From Lytechinus pictus (Eukaryota; Echinodermata; Echinoidea; Temnopleuroida; Toxopneustidae), in assembly GCF_037042905.1 (NCBI RefSeq), contig NC_087257.1, positions 11,010,001 to 11,074,000 of the forward strand: 64,000 nt of DNA, given 5' to 3'. The position numbers were made by a program, and so were the translations under genes. The notes under the pieces were generated by a model. The model saw only the letters and a program-made list of their open reading frames with translations, ran no database searches and was not told where the DNA came from. Below, one piece after another: positions 41,101 through 45,647 of the stretch. Numbering within the stretch: the stretch's first letter is position 1; each line of letters starts with the position of its first letter.

Positions 41101-44100
41101 ATAATAATAGAAAAATGTGTGCAAGAGTGTACAAAACCAATTCATCTCTTTTTATGTCCTTTTGTACCACCTTATTCATGTCATATTTTCAACAAATACT
41201 ACTAGTACTTTCTCTTTACAGTTGGCAGGTATGATAAAGCTTTCCTGAATTGTATTGCGGTGTACTGTGTTTGCTCAGTTGGTAGAGCGTCCGTCTCACA
41301 ACCGGGAGGTCGAGAGTTCAAACGCCGGAGCATCAGACCAAAAGATGTATTTTGGGAGTTGCTGCTACCCTGTCTGGGGTTCAACATTGAAGGGATAGAT
41401 CTCGTTTATCTGACGCTGCACAGTGGCTGCCGGGCCAAGAAGAATTGGGCAAAAAGAATTTTCGGAATATTTCTATTTGAAGACTTCTATTTTCAAACAA
41501 TGAAATGTGGATTTGGATTGGATTCATTGACTTACTTTTACAAGGATGGGTATCTGGCCCAGAGGACGCATGACACTCCCACTGTCCCCATTGCTTCGTT
41601 GCCAGAGCACCCTTGCCTGAAGAGGGGCCTGGTACGTCGTCCCACGCTGTCGACACTAAAAGGAAACAAATTTATTTTTTTAAGCAACTACAATCACTCT
41701 GGAGGTGTTGCCATGGTGTAGTGGTTCTCACTCCAACATTTCCCCCAAGAGGGTCATTGGTTCCAATCCTTCTCCAGGATGTACAGCGGTATTGATTTCC
41801 CTCGGCAAGAAAGTAATCCAGATTTTGCTGCAATCAACCCAGGTGAGGTACATGTAAATGAGGACTTGGCAGGAATTTAGCCCTTGAAACAGAGTGTGCC
41901 TAACAGCTGCTCTGCTAAAGCTGGGGTTATCACCCTGCATCATTATTGAGCACTTAGAGACTTCTGATAAGGTGTTACGCACTATAAAAGGACGTCATTA
42001 TCATTATAGACTAAACAACATTCCCATATCTTTGATCGTGGATCCTGATGACAGATTTAAAATGTAAATGAACTTTTACAGATAACCCGCCACTTCGAGA
42101 TATTGCTGAAGAGCATATCTACCTATAAATGGCATTTTGATTAGCCTACAATGTACATTGCACATAATCCCGAATTGTTCACCTATAGCTGAAATTTGAT
42201 TTTAGTCATTGAAATTTAGATGGCTTTCGCAACACATTTTCAAGGATATTCGATGATAAATAAAGATAAAAATAACCAATTTCTCAGGGCCAATGAGAGG
42301 AAAAGAAATCAAGCGACCTTTGGGAGTTTCATTGAAGGATCAGTACTGATAATTTCAGTGAAATCCTTGGTTTTGATTGGCTGAGAGGCACTGGCCTCTG
42401 ACTGTTACTATAGTAACTGTCAGAGACAATCAATTTGTCAGTGCTGACAACTTTAATGAAACGGTCACCCTGAACCTACCTCTGATGGGTAGACTTTAAG
42501 AGTAGAAGCAAACAGGTTTCCTCTTGCAATGGTTGGTACACCAATGAATGCATCCTATGAAAAAAAAAACAATCACAAAGAATGAATGTATCCTATGAAA
42601 AAAAAAACATAAATAACAATAAAATTAAGAACAGGACATTCACAACATCAGAGCATATTGTGATATACAGGTGACCCAGGGGATAGGAATACTATGGGCC
42701 AGAAAGGATAAAGATGAAATTAAAGGGGAATCCAGCCTTGGTCATAAAATGTTGTGTTGGGAAGGAGAAAAATAAATTAAACAGAATGGTGAAAATTTGA
42801 AATAAATCGGACAAGAAATAAGAAAGTCATAGCTGCTTTAAAATTGGGATCACTAATAGTATGTAGATTTCAAATTGGCAACTGGGTAAGTAAATTATGA
42901 CAAGGGGCAAGGACAACCTTCCCATAGGCCATGTACTTTATTATCAGGGATTTGTGGTTTTCTCCTAAGTACCCATTCCCCTGGGGCAGTAATCTAAATA
43001 TAACCCAGGTAGTATATTGTTAAATGTCCTCATGAAAGAAAAATACAATTTGAAATAAAACTTTGAGGAAAAATGACATTTTAGCCATAATATGTAGTGG
43101 AGTACATGGAAGAGTAGTCCTTGCCTTACATCACTATGACATCCCATATGCGGCCAATTTGAAGTCTCCATGAGTATAGTGATTACCAATATTTCCAACT
43201 TTGAAAAATTCATAACTTTCTTGTTGTTTGTCCAATATTGTTCAAACTTTCACCTATCAACTTGTCTGACTTTTCTTTTTCTTATAAAAACAAGTTTTTA
43301 TTTGGGTTGGATTCCCCTTTAAGTTTGGGATGAGGCGGGATTTCATGTGAATTTTAAGGAAAATGTAGAAAGAAGTATTTTTTCACTTTTTTTATATAAG
43401 GAATACTTGGGGGTAAAGATGGAGATGAATCATTTTAGAAATTAGAATGAAACAAGATAGCTGAAAATTACTATTAATGGCAATCCATACTTGTGCATAT
43501 ACAGTGTACCAGTATAATGCCCCATTTTCATACTTATATGCAATGGCAATTCCAGAGTAATGTTTTCATGAGTAAAACTCTGTCTCCAACTTTCTCTCAT
43601 TTAAACTACTCAGCTATTCAGAAACATAAGAACATTGATATCTATCAAGCAAAAGTACAATGTTTACTTTGTTTTTTTAATACTTCATGTGTTATCTTCT
43701 TCCACAGTCACTCTGGAATCTTTTGGATCAAATCAAACTTTTCATACTGATAAAAAAAAATTAGATTTCATCATATTATTTGATTTCAAAATACTATTCA
43801 AATCTTTTCTAATGATACCTCATATGAAAGTGAAATTCTTTCATCATCCAATAGGAACTCCACTGGATTGATGTTCCTCACTGCCTGTGCTAATCCATCG
43901 TCAAGCATGTAATTGAAGGATTCAATGTGAGGGCGCACTGCATCTTCTAGGAGCTGTTTTCACAATGAAAAAAAAAGACAGAATCAAAATCAATTGTAAA
44001 CACCAGCCATGTATTAACCTCTAACTTCATCAAGGATAAGAAGAACATAATAGTAGCATAGGCCAGGCCTGCAATCACCATCAGTTTTATGAACATGTAC

Positions 44101-45366
44101 ATGTACTCATTTCTCAAAATTATCTTAAAAATTCAATATCTTATACTTGTTAAATTTAAGATACATGTACCACAAGGACAAAGTTCATTGACCCCAATTG
44201 TGATATGTGACTTGTATACCTGAAACTCAAATGATCAGTAACCATGATTGGTGACACTTAAATATCCTACTCCTAGCTATATGTCCAGGTTTCAAAAAGT
44301 TAAACTTTTGACTTGTTGACGATCGACGAGACAAAAATCAGATTTAAAGTCTAGAGTCTCTACATCTTTTGTTCGTGTTAGGTATCTAAATAAGATTTTT
44401 CAATTTTTTTAAACATTAACTTCAAGCTCTAACGTTACGCTCTCCTTATTATAAAGATCTAACTTTACAATAGCTTTTGCAAGTAGTAGCACGTGAAAAC
44501 TTAACCCAGGGAGCTCAAGGATAATAAAATTGCAGGTGATGAAATCATACTTCTTCGTCTCCCTCCTCCGGTGAGTGGAGGAGATTATATTCCGTCAGCT
44601 GTAATGTATGTCAGTTATGTCACTGAATCATAACATGGACCTAGACCAAAAGCTTCAGTCTCTGGTATGTTGGTTGTTCCGCTGAACTCCGTTGGCTCCA
44701 CTCACCAAATACAGAGACTGAAGTTGTAGCTCAATCTGTACAGGGACCCAATTATGGCCATTTATAATAATTAATATTAATATGTTCATGTAATTATTAG
44801 TTCGGATAAAACAGGGAAGTGAAGTTGCGCGACAGCCGAGGTAAGTCACTGTGTTTTCCCCTTTTAATTTTATTTTTCCCCGTTTTGGTGCATTTCAGGC
44901 CAAAACGGAATATTAATAATCTTTATTTTGCCTTTTTTTAGTTTTGGTACACGTACAGTTCTTTTTATATATTTATGAAATTAAGTCAGACAAAAATCAA
45001 TGAGCCCCGTCGGGGGGATTTTGCATTGTTAACCCCCTAATGGTGGCTGCACGATAGCGAGCCGTCTGTGTACGAGAAATAAAAAAAAATAAAAATGTTT
45101 TTAAAAAACTCCTCGAAACAGACGGCTGCCAGCTGTCTATAACATGGAGCCTAATATCCGCACTCAGGTCGGTTCGCTGTGGCATTGATTTAATGTACAC
45201 AATATTACAACTTCTCACACTACACCAAATCATGCACACGAAACATTCCTTATTACATGGTAAATTCAAGATTTAAAACGAATGATATATCAACCTTGTT
45301 CTGGTACTCTTTCGGTCTCCCATATTCTCCATTTGTTAAGTTACGGTAAGTTGGTGTATCACTCAT
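8926..45366 (-). CDS. POLR1B: RNA polymerase I second-largest subunit (RPA2/POLR1B), 26 coding exons
   Basis: Catalytic beta-like subunit of RNA polymerase I, which transcribes pre-rRNA in the nucleolus. Coding exons (- strand): 45366-45295, 43953-43819, 42554-42480, 41655-41536, 41030-40890, 39798-39700, 38397-38302, 37121-37045, 36065-35865, 35080-34963, 33701-33617, 33072-32963, 32275-32140, 31430-31357, 28790-28584, 27799-27602, 25954-25850, 25325-25149, 21170-21026, 19877-19781, 17920-17779, 17181-17025, 12209-12084, 10747-10623, 9952-9788, 9165-8926. They total 3423 nt, all with GT-AG sites and matching phases, giving 1140 residues (human about 1135). Landmarks: [20 protein letters not shown] (about 154-173), VADKLNF and RCIHRG lobe segments, [18 protein letters not shown] (fork region), GYDMEDAM (743-750, carrying the acidic pair near the catalytic magnesium), [12 protein letters not shown] (876-887, hybrid binding), [11 protein letters not shown], and a C-terminal zinc ribbon with Cys 1065, 1068, 1103 and 1106. 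RPB2 and RPC2 are excluded by the fit along the full length to the Pol I paralogue. Introns carry exon duplications listed separately. Confidence 0.97.
9440..9770 (+). mobile_element. tRNA-derived SINE with (ATC)n tail inside POLR1B intron 25
   Basis: The body shows GGTTCGTATCCCAGCC (B-box-like), GAATGGGTACCCGGTAGGAA and CTTGAGCGCCTAGGCAGCCC, then an ATC/CACC tract from 9609 to 9770. The tract stops only about 17 bp from the exon 25 donor (intron begins at 9787), so on the transcript the intron starts almost directly with GAT/GGTG repeats. Confidence 0.65.
10310..10585 (-). mobile_element. tRNA-derived SINE, minus orientation
   Basis: Read on the - strand, TGGTGTAGTGCTTCTGACTC and GGGTCATGTGTTCAAATCCC are A-box and B-box-like tRNA remnants, followed by a body with GGTTAATGGGTACGC. 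Similar remnants occur at 23770 and 59266. Confidence 0.55.
11027..12083 (-). pseudogene. Six truncated tandem copies of POLR1B exon 23
   Basis: Each copy spans a 107-nt exon-like part (against 126 nt in exon 23) plus flanking intron. Anchoring on the RAGAAGCTTG-type start of each unit gives 11041, 11215, 11392, 11566, 11740 and 11917, with the functional exon's equivalent at 12091, so the period is 174-177 bp. The copies lack 19 nt that encode part of MMIESMAG, but retain the body ([33 protein letters not shown] in one frame) and a good donor (CTG/GTAAAT or CAG/GTAAAT). An acceptor-like ATATCAG/GTATGG precedes each. Two flank types alternate so that units 2-4 and 5-7 form two nearly identical 525 bp blocks. 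A copy would change reading frame if spliced in, so they are either dead or poison exons. Confidence 0.9.
12084..12209 (-). CDS. POLR1B: POLR1B exon 23, founder of the tandem array
   Basis: This is the only copy with the full [15 protein letters not shown] start and the right phases (it completes the Gly split with exon 22 and ends one base into the Gly shared with exon 24). Sequence after it matches human RPA2 closely. It lies transcript-upstream of six truncated copies that differ from it at scattered positions. Confidence 0.95.
12625..14285 (+). other. Candidate nested transcription unit in POLR1B intron 22
   Basis: The segment from about 12625 to 12873 is locally CpG-rich (GGCGTCGCGC, GGCGCGCGTCGCG, CCGCGGG), unlike the surrounding AT-rich intron, and ends ATGAAG/GTAAGT, an ideal + strand donor at 12874. 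A + strand acceptor with a pyrimidine tract lies at 14152 (TTAAAG/GCACGG). Joining 12868-12873 to 14153-14248 gives an uninterrupted 33-codon frame starting [14 protein letters not shown] and ending [10 protein letters not shown] before TAA; a further donor-like CAG/GTAGCT follows at 14286. No family is recognised. It could be a small protein gene, a long non-coding RNA or chance. Evidence is sequence signals only. Confidence 0.35.
16738..17003. mobile_element. Inverted-repeat MITE, family C, copy 1
   Basis: Begins GGGCCCCATCTTACAAAGAA and ends in the inverted complement (TCTTTATAAGTCGGGGCCC) with about 38 bp arms that include ATTGATCCAATCAA. A second copy of the same length is at 51369-51637. 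It ends 22 bp from the donor side of POLR1B exon 22. Confidence 0.8.
17025..17181 (-). CDS. POLR1B: POLR1B exon 22, hybrid-binding core
   Basis: Encodes [17 protein letters not shown] and then [20 protein letters not shown], the most conserved block of multi-subunit RNA polymerase beta-type subunits, whose lysines contact the RNA-DNA hybrid. Acceptor CTCCAG/AGGAAT and donor ATCG/GTAAGA. In other metazoan RPA2 proteins GVLSRLWPAED lies between the two motifs; here it reads [11 protein letters not shown], a modest change. Confidence 0.95.
18167..19370 (+). mobile_element. tRNA-derived SINE split by a later TA-target insertion
   Basis: The SINE head (GTTGGCTTAGTCGGTAAAG as A box, GTGGGTTCGAGTCC as B box) runs to 18464 and resumes at 19225 with GGAGAGACC, matching the uninterrupted copy at 40331-40717. 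Its tail is ATATGGCGCTATACAAATGC followed by CATCATCATC. A 760 bp element occupies the gap. The tRNA-like head does not fold into a full cloverleaf, so it is not called as a tRNA gene. Confidence 0.8.
18465..19224. mobile_element. 760 bp TA-flanked element inserted within a SINE
   Basis: Inserted at the TA of CAGTTA within the SINE, with TA duplicated at 18463-18464 and 19225-19226. The ends CTGTAAACGC and CACTTGTACAG share only a short inverted repeat, while the subterminal sequence on both sides carries TTCGCGG/CGCGAAAA motifs. Its boundaries are precise because the empty site is known from the sister SINE copy. No transposase frame is seen. Confidence 0.75.
20390..21025 (-). pseudogene. 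Tandem partial copies of POLR1B exon 19
   Basis: The 3' part of exon 19 with flanking intron recurs downstream in the transcript. Taking the CCGTG landmark, copies are at 20893, 20717 and 20551, next to the functional one at 21048; spacing is 155, 176 and 166 bp. A weaker fourth remnant lies at about 20405-20455. The copy at 20871-20933 keeps acceptor and donor, the 20717 copy has lost its GT donor (TTTGGGAAGT), and the 20551 copy has a one-base deletion creating a stop. Shared spacer text (ACCCCTCTATCAGC) shows that the whole unit, not just the exon, was duplicated. Confidence 0.9.
20871..20933 (-). CDS. Possible in-frame 63-nt cassette exon of POLR1B
   Basis: Bounded by AAAACAG on the acceptor side and TTTG/GTAAGA on the donor side, this copy starts two bases into a codon and ends one base into a codon, exactly the phase found at the exon 19 to exon 20 junction. 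Its 63 nt therefore could be inserted without shifting frame, repeating [22 protein letters not shown]. Against use: the polypyrimidine tract is poor and the insertion would fall in a conserved domain. Listed as a candidate, not as part of the main product. Confidence 0.3.
21026..21170 (-). CDS. POLR1B: POLR1B exon 19, catalytic-acid segment
   Basis: Starts [25 protein letters not shown] directly after ISYT of exon 18. The ED pair is the acidic motif that lies by the active-site magnesium in beta-type polymerase subunits. The exon ends TTTG/GTAAGT in phase 1. It is the intact founder of the tandem copies at 20390-21025. Confidence 0.95.
22494..22866 (+). mobile_element. Degenerate LINE 3' end with reverse transcriptase remnant
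   Basis: Translated fragments in shifting frames read [11 protein letters not shown] and then [13 protein letters not shown], the conserved reverse transcriptase blocks around the catalytic YADD motif of non-LTR retrotransposons (CR1/jockey-like). Downstream is a remnant of the usual C-terminal region and a 3' end with ACAGAGTGGATTAGGCGCTT and an ATTATTATC tail. Frameshifts break the coding frame, so it is inactive. Confidence 0.7.
22872..23195 (+). other. Unrecognised 107-codon open frame next to the LINE relic
   Basis: An open frame without its own clear start runs from LDAAISSEQ through [36 protein letters not shown] and ends at TAG. The base composition is visibly richer in G and C than the surrounding intron, and codon use looks protein-like. 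I do not recognise a family. It may be a gag-like or other transposon fragment, or a piece of a retrocopied gene. Confidence 0.35.
23770..23930 (-). mobile_element. tRNA-derived SINE, minus orientation
   Basis: On the - strand the sequence reads GGCGTCGTGGTCTAGTGGTT (A box) and CATGGGTTCGAATCCCGTCC (B box), then a body with CATTGTGCCTCACTCAACCC and GGGTACCCGGC. The tRNA-like portion is well kept, but the 3' body identifies it as a SINE. A body fragment of the same family lies at 18095-18160. Confidence 0.65.
24017..24673. mobile_element. Inverted-repeat element related to family F
   Basis: Ends CAGAGCTGCCAACCTTTC and TAGTTGGCAGCACTCTG resemble, in inverted form, the CAGACCTGCCAACC ends of the two family F copies. 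The interior is unrelated and non-coding. Confidence 0.5.
26087..26146 (+). mobile_element. Solo end of a core-repeat element
   Basis: AAAGCGGCGCCTATAGCC and CTACGCAGGCGAGACAA match the right end of the 30363-31294 element (AAAGCGGCGCCTATAGTC, CTATGCAGGTGAGACAA) without its tandem core, suggesting a truncated relative. Confidence 0.5.
28133..28215. repeat. Family K MITE fragment
   Basis: Contains GTTGTCAGACTTTACTATGGTAACTGTCAG and a right end CCTTTTATGAAGCACTCCCT matching the family K right end at 8391. The left end is missing. Confidence 0.4.
28920..29097 (+). mobile_element. tRNA-derived SINE adjoining foldback copy 2
   Basis: Shows TCCGGACTATGACCCATGAG, the B-box-like GGGTTCAAAACCC and the family body GTAAATGGGTACCAGGTAGGAA. 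It ends where the TTAA-flanked element begins, so that element inserted at or near its tail. Confidence 0.55.
29098..29704. mobile_element. TTAA-flanked foldback element, family A, copy 2
   Basis: Ends TTAAAGGTCAAGTCCACCCC and GGGGTGGACTTGTCCTTTAA are inverted complements with one mismatch, and inner sequence of the left half returns inverted in the right half. TTAA stands at both edges. Non-coding. Confidence 0.85.
29712..30126. repeat. Two-copy direct repeat of about 180 bp
   Basis: ATAATGGGGACGACAGCTTT to GCTGTCCATTA is repeated 240 bp further on with few changes; (TA)n and a G run sit between. An open frame of 123 codons spans both copies only because the unit repeats. Confidence 0.8.
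30363..31294. mobile_element. Element with five about 163 bp core tandem repeats
   Basis: GATGTTCAGT recurs at 30433, 30596, 30759, 30921 and 31113, each within a unit containing GACCTTTGACCTTG and TTCATGAACTAG. The outer ends GTCTCACCTGCAT and ATGCAGGTGAGAC are exact inverted repeats. A GCC/GTC-rich segment and AAAGCGGCGCCTATAG precede the right end. The architecture (unique ends around tandem core units) recalls the Tsp elements of sea urchins and pearl elements of bivalves; that comparison is from memory. Confidence 0.65.
31357..31430 (-). CDS. POLR1B: POLR1B exon 14, fork-loop segment
   Basis: Encodes [24 protein letters not shown] between acceptor TTCCCAG/GT and donor CAG/GTAATG. It is the intact copy of a local duplication whose second member lies 51 bp transcript-upstream (31481-31552). 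Confidence 0.94.
31481..31552 (-). pseudogene. Decayed duplicate of POLR1B exon 14
   Basis: On the - strand it reads [18 protein letters not shown] in the frame of exon 14, with seven or eight substitutions over about 60 bases. The acceptor has changed from CCCAG to CTCAA, destroying the AG. The 3' part (HLTALCQ) is gone, although GTAAAT follows ATGAATCAT. Not expected to be spliced. Confidence 0.85.
34046..34495. mobile_element. Inverted-repeat element, family F, copy 1
   Basis: Ends CAGACCTGCCAACC and GGTTGGCAGGTCTG are exact inverted repeats. The body contains TGTGGCGCACTCGCTCATCG and AAAACGTACT repeats, and no coding frame. A 335 bp sister copy lies at 38755-39089. Confidence 0.85.
35110..35830. 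repeat. Degenerate (CAT/CAC)n array filling POLR1B intron 9
   Basis: The 784 bp intron 9 (35081-35864) is almost entirely CAT/CAC-type trinucleotides on the + strand, that is GAT/GTG on the transcript strand. Ser-, His- and Asp-rich open frames on both strands are artefacts of it. Confidence 0.85.
36776..37025 (+). mobile_element. tRNA-derived SINE with Met-type anticodon loop
   Basis: GTGTGGTCCAGTGGTTAGAG (A box), GGACTCATAATCGCAAGG (anticodon CAT) and GTGAGTTCGAATTCC (B box) resemble a tRNA, but pairing is incomplete and a 170 bp tRNA-unrelated body follows. It ends about 20 bp from the POLR1B exon 8 donor. Confidence 0.65.
37734..38285. repeat. 550 bp (CAT)n microsatellite abutting the exon 7 donor
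   Basis: Nearly pure CAT/CAC trinucleotides. It ends about 16 bp from the first base of POLR1B intron 7 (38301), so the transcript runs GTAAGAATTGGGCGATGTCGG and then long GGTGGT/GAT repeats. It explains the long poly-His, poly-Asp, poly-Met and poly-Ile frames here. Confidence 0.95.
38755..39089. mobile_element. Inverted-repeat element, family F, copy 2
   Basis: Ends CAGACCTGCCAACC and GGTTGGCAGGTCTG, body shared with 34046-34495 but lacking about 115 bp of the AT-rich interior. A SINE-like end (TATGGCGCAATATAAATGC plus CATCATCATC) follows at 39150. Confidence 0.85.
39873..40086. mobile_element. MITE with GGGGGGTGTTTCAT ends, family G
   Basis: The left end GGGGGGTGTTTCATAAAGA and right end TCTTTGTGAAACACCCCCC are inverted repeats, continuing inward as AAGTATGACTTAAATCGCAC against GTGCGACTCTAAGTCATACTT. 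The whole 214 bp could fold as a hairpin. Confidence 0.8.
40331..40717 (+). mobile_element. Uninterrupted tRNA-derived SINE, sister of 18167-19370
   Basis: Head with TTGTTGGCTCAGTCCGTAAC and GTGGGTTCGAGTCCATCCC, then the body (TGTGTGTAAACGTCTCTCC, CCACCTGCACTCCCCCAATC, TATATCAGGAGAGACC), ending in AATAATAATAAT. It provides the empty-site sequence for the insertion at 18465. Confidence 0.8.
41262..41470 (+). mobile_element. tRNA-derived SINE fragment
   Basis: GTTTGCTCAGTTGGTAGAGC and GTCGAGAGTTCAAACGCC are A and B box remnants around a CAC-type anticodon loop. The body continues with CTACCCTGTCTGGGGTTC. It lies 66 bp from POLR1B exon 4. Confidence 0.55.
41702..41998 (+). mobile_element. tRNA-derived SINE
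   Basis: CATGGTGTAGTGGTTCTCAC and TCATTGGTTCCAATCC are box remnants, followed by the body with CAGATTTTGCTGCAATCAACC and TAAAGCTGGGG. It ends at ATAAAAGGACG and ATTATCATTATAG. Confidence 0.6.
42324..42474. mobile_element. MITE-like element, family K, copy with both ends
   Basis: GGGAGTTTCATTGAAGGATC at the left and CTTTAATGAAACGGTCACC at the right are imperfect inverted repeats. The centre has the palindromic CTGTTACTATAGTAACTGTCAG. It ends six bases from the POLR1B exon 3 donor region. Confidence 0.6.
42720..43322. mobile_element. TTAA-flanked foldback element, family B
   Basis: Ends TTAAAGGGGAATCCAGCC and GGTTGGATTCCCCTTTAA are near-perfect inverted repeats with TTAA at both edges; inner text such as GAAAGTCATAGCT and TCATAACTTTC is also inverted. 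Same size (about 603 bp) and plan as family A, but different end sequence. Confidence 0.8.
45295..45366 (-). CDS. POLR1B: POLR1B exon 1 with start codon
   Basis: Encodes [24 protein letters not shown], equivalent to the RNL...YGIPREQQK region of vertebrate RPA2, and splices in phase 0 to [17 protein letters not shown] of exon 2. The ATG is the only one in frame before the conserved RNL motif. Donor AACAAG/GTTGAT is weak beyond the GT. Confidence 0.85.
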
Positions 45367-45647
45367 TTTGACAAATTTTGGGCGACCACCTTACCACATT
45401 CACAATTCCATTCGCACTTGCAGTGCACTGCAGTTTTGTTTGGCAAAGCGCAAGTGCATCGACGTTTCGCACATGCGAGATTTTTTTTCGCTGAACCCCC
45501 CTTTTTTACATTCAATGTATGTATACTGTGTGCTGTGCGTGCCCAGTTCCAGAGTCATCCAATTATTCATCCTTTCCTGAAAAGTACACGTGTGATTCAC
45601 TTGCTGCTCGTCTCAACTCCGACTTTTAACAAACTTATCTTGCAAAA
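45367..45647. promoter_or_regulatory. Divergent POLR1B-EEF1B promoter region
   Basis: The two start codons point away from each other across 281 bp, which must include both 5' UTRs unless untranslated exons lie elsewhere. The segment is less AT-rich than its surroundings, with CpG-bearing pieces (GCGCAAGTGCATCGACG). No TATA box is obvious. Shared control of a Pol I subunit and an elongation factor would fit the growth-linked regulation of both; that is an inference. Confidence 0.55.

Noticed and set aside
41260..41721. 153-codon + strand frame
   Set aside because: It is antisense to POLR1B exon 4 and includes a SINE; the - strand exon with matching phases explains the conservation.
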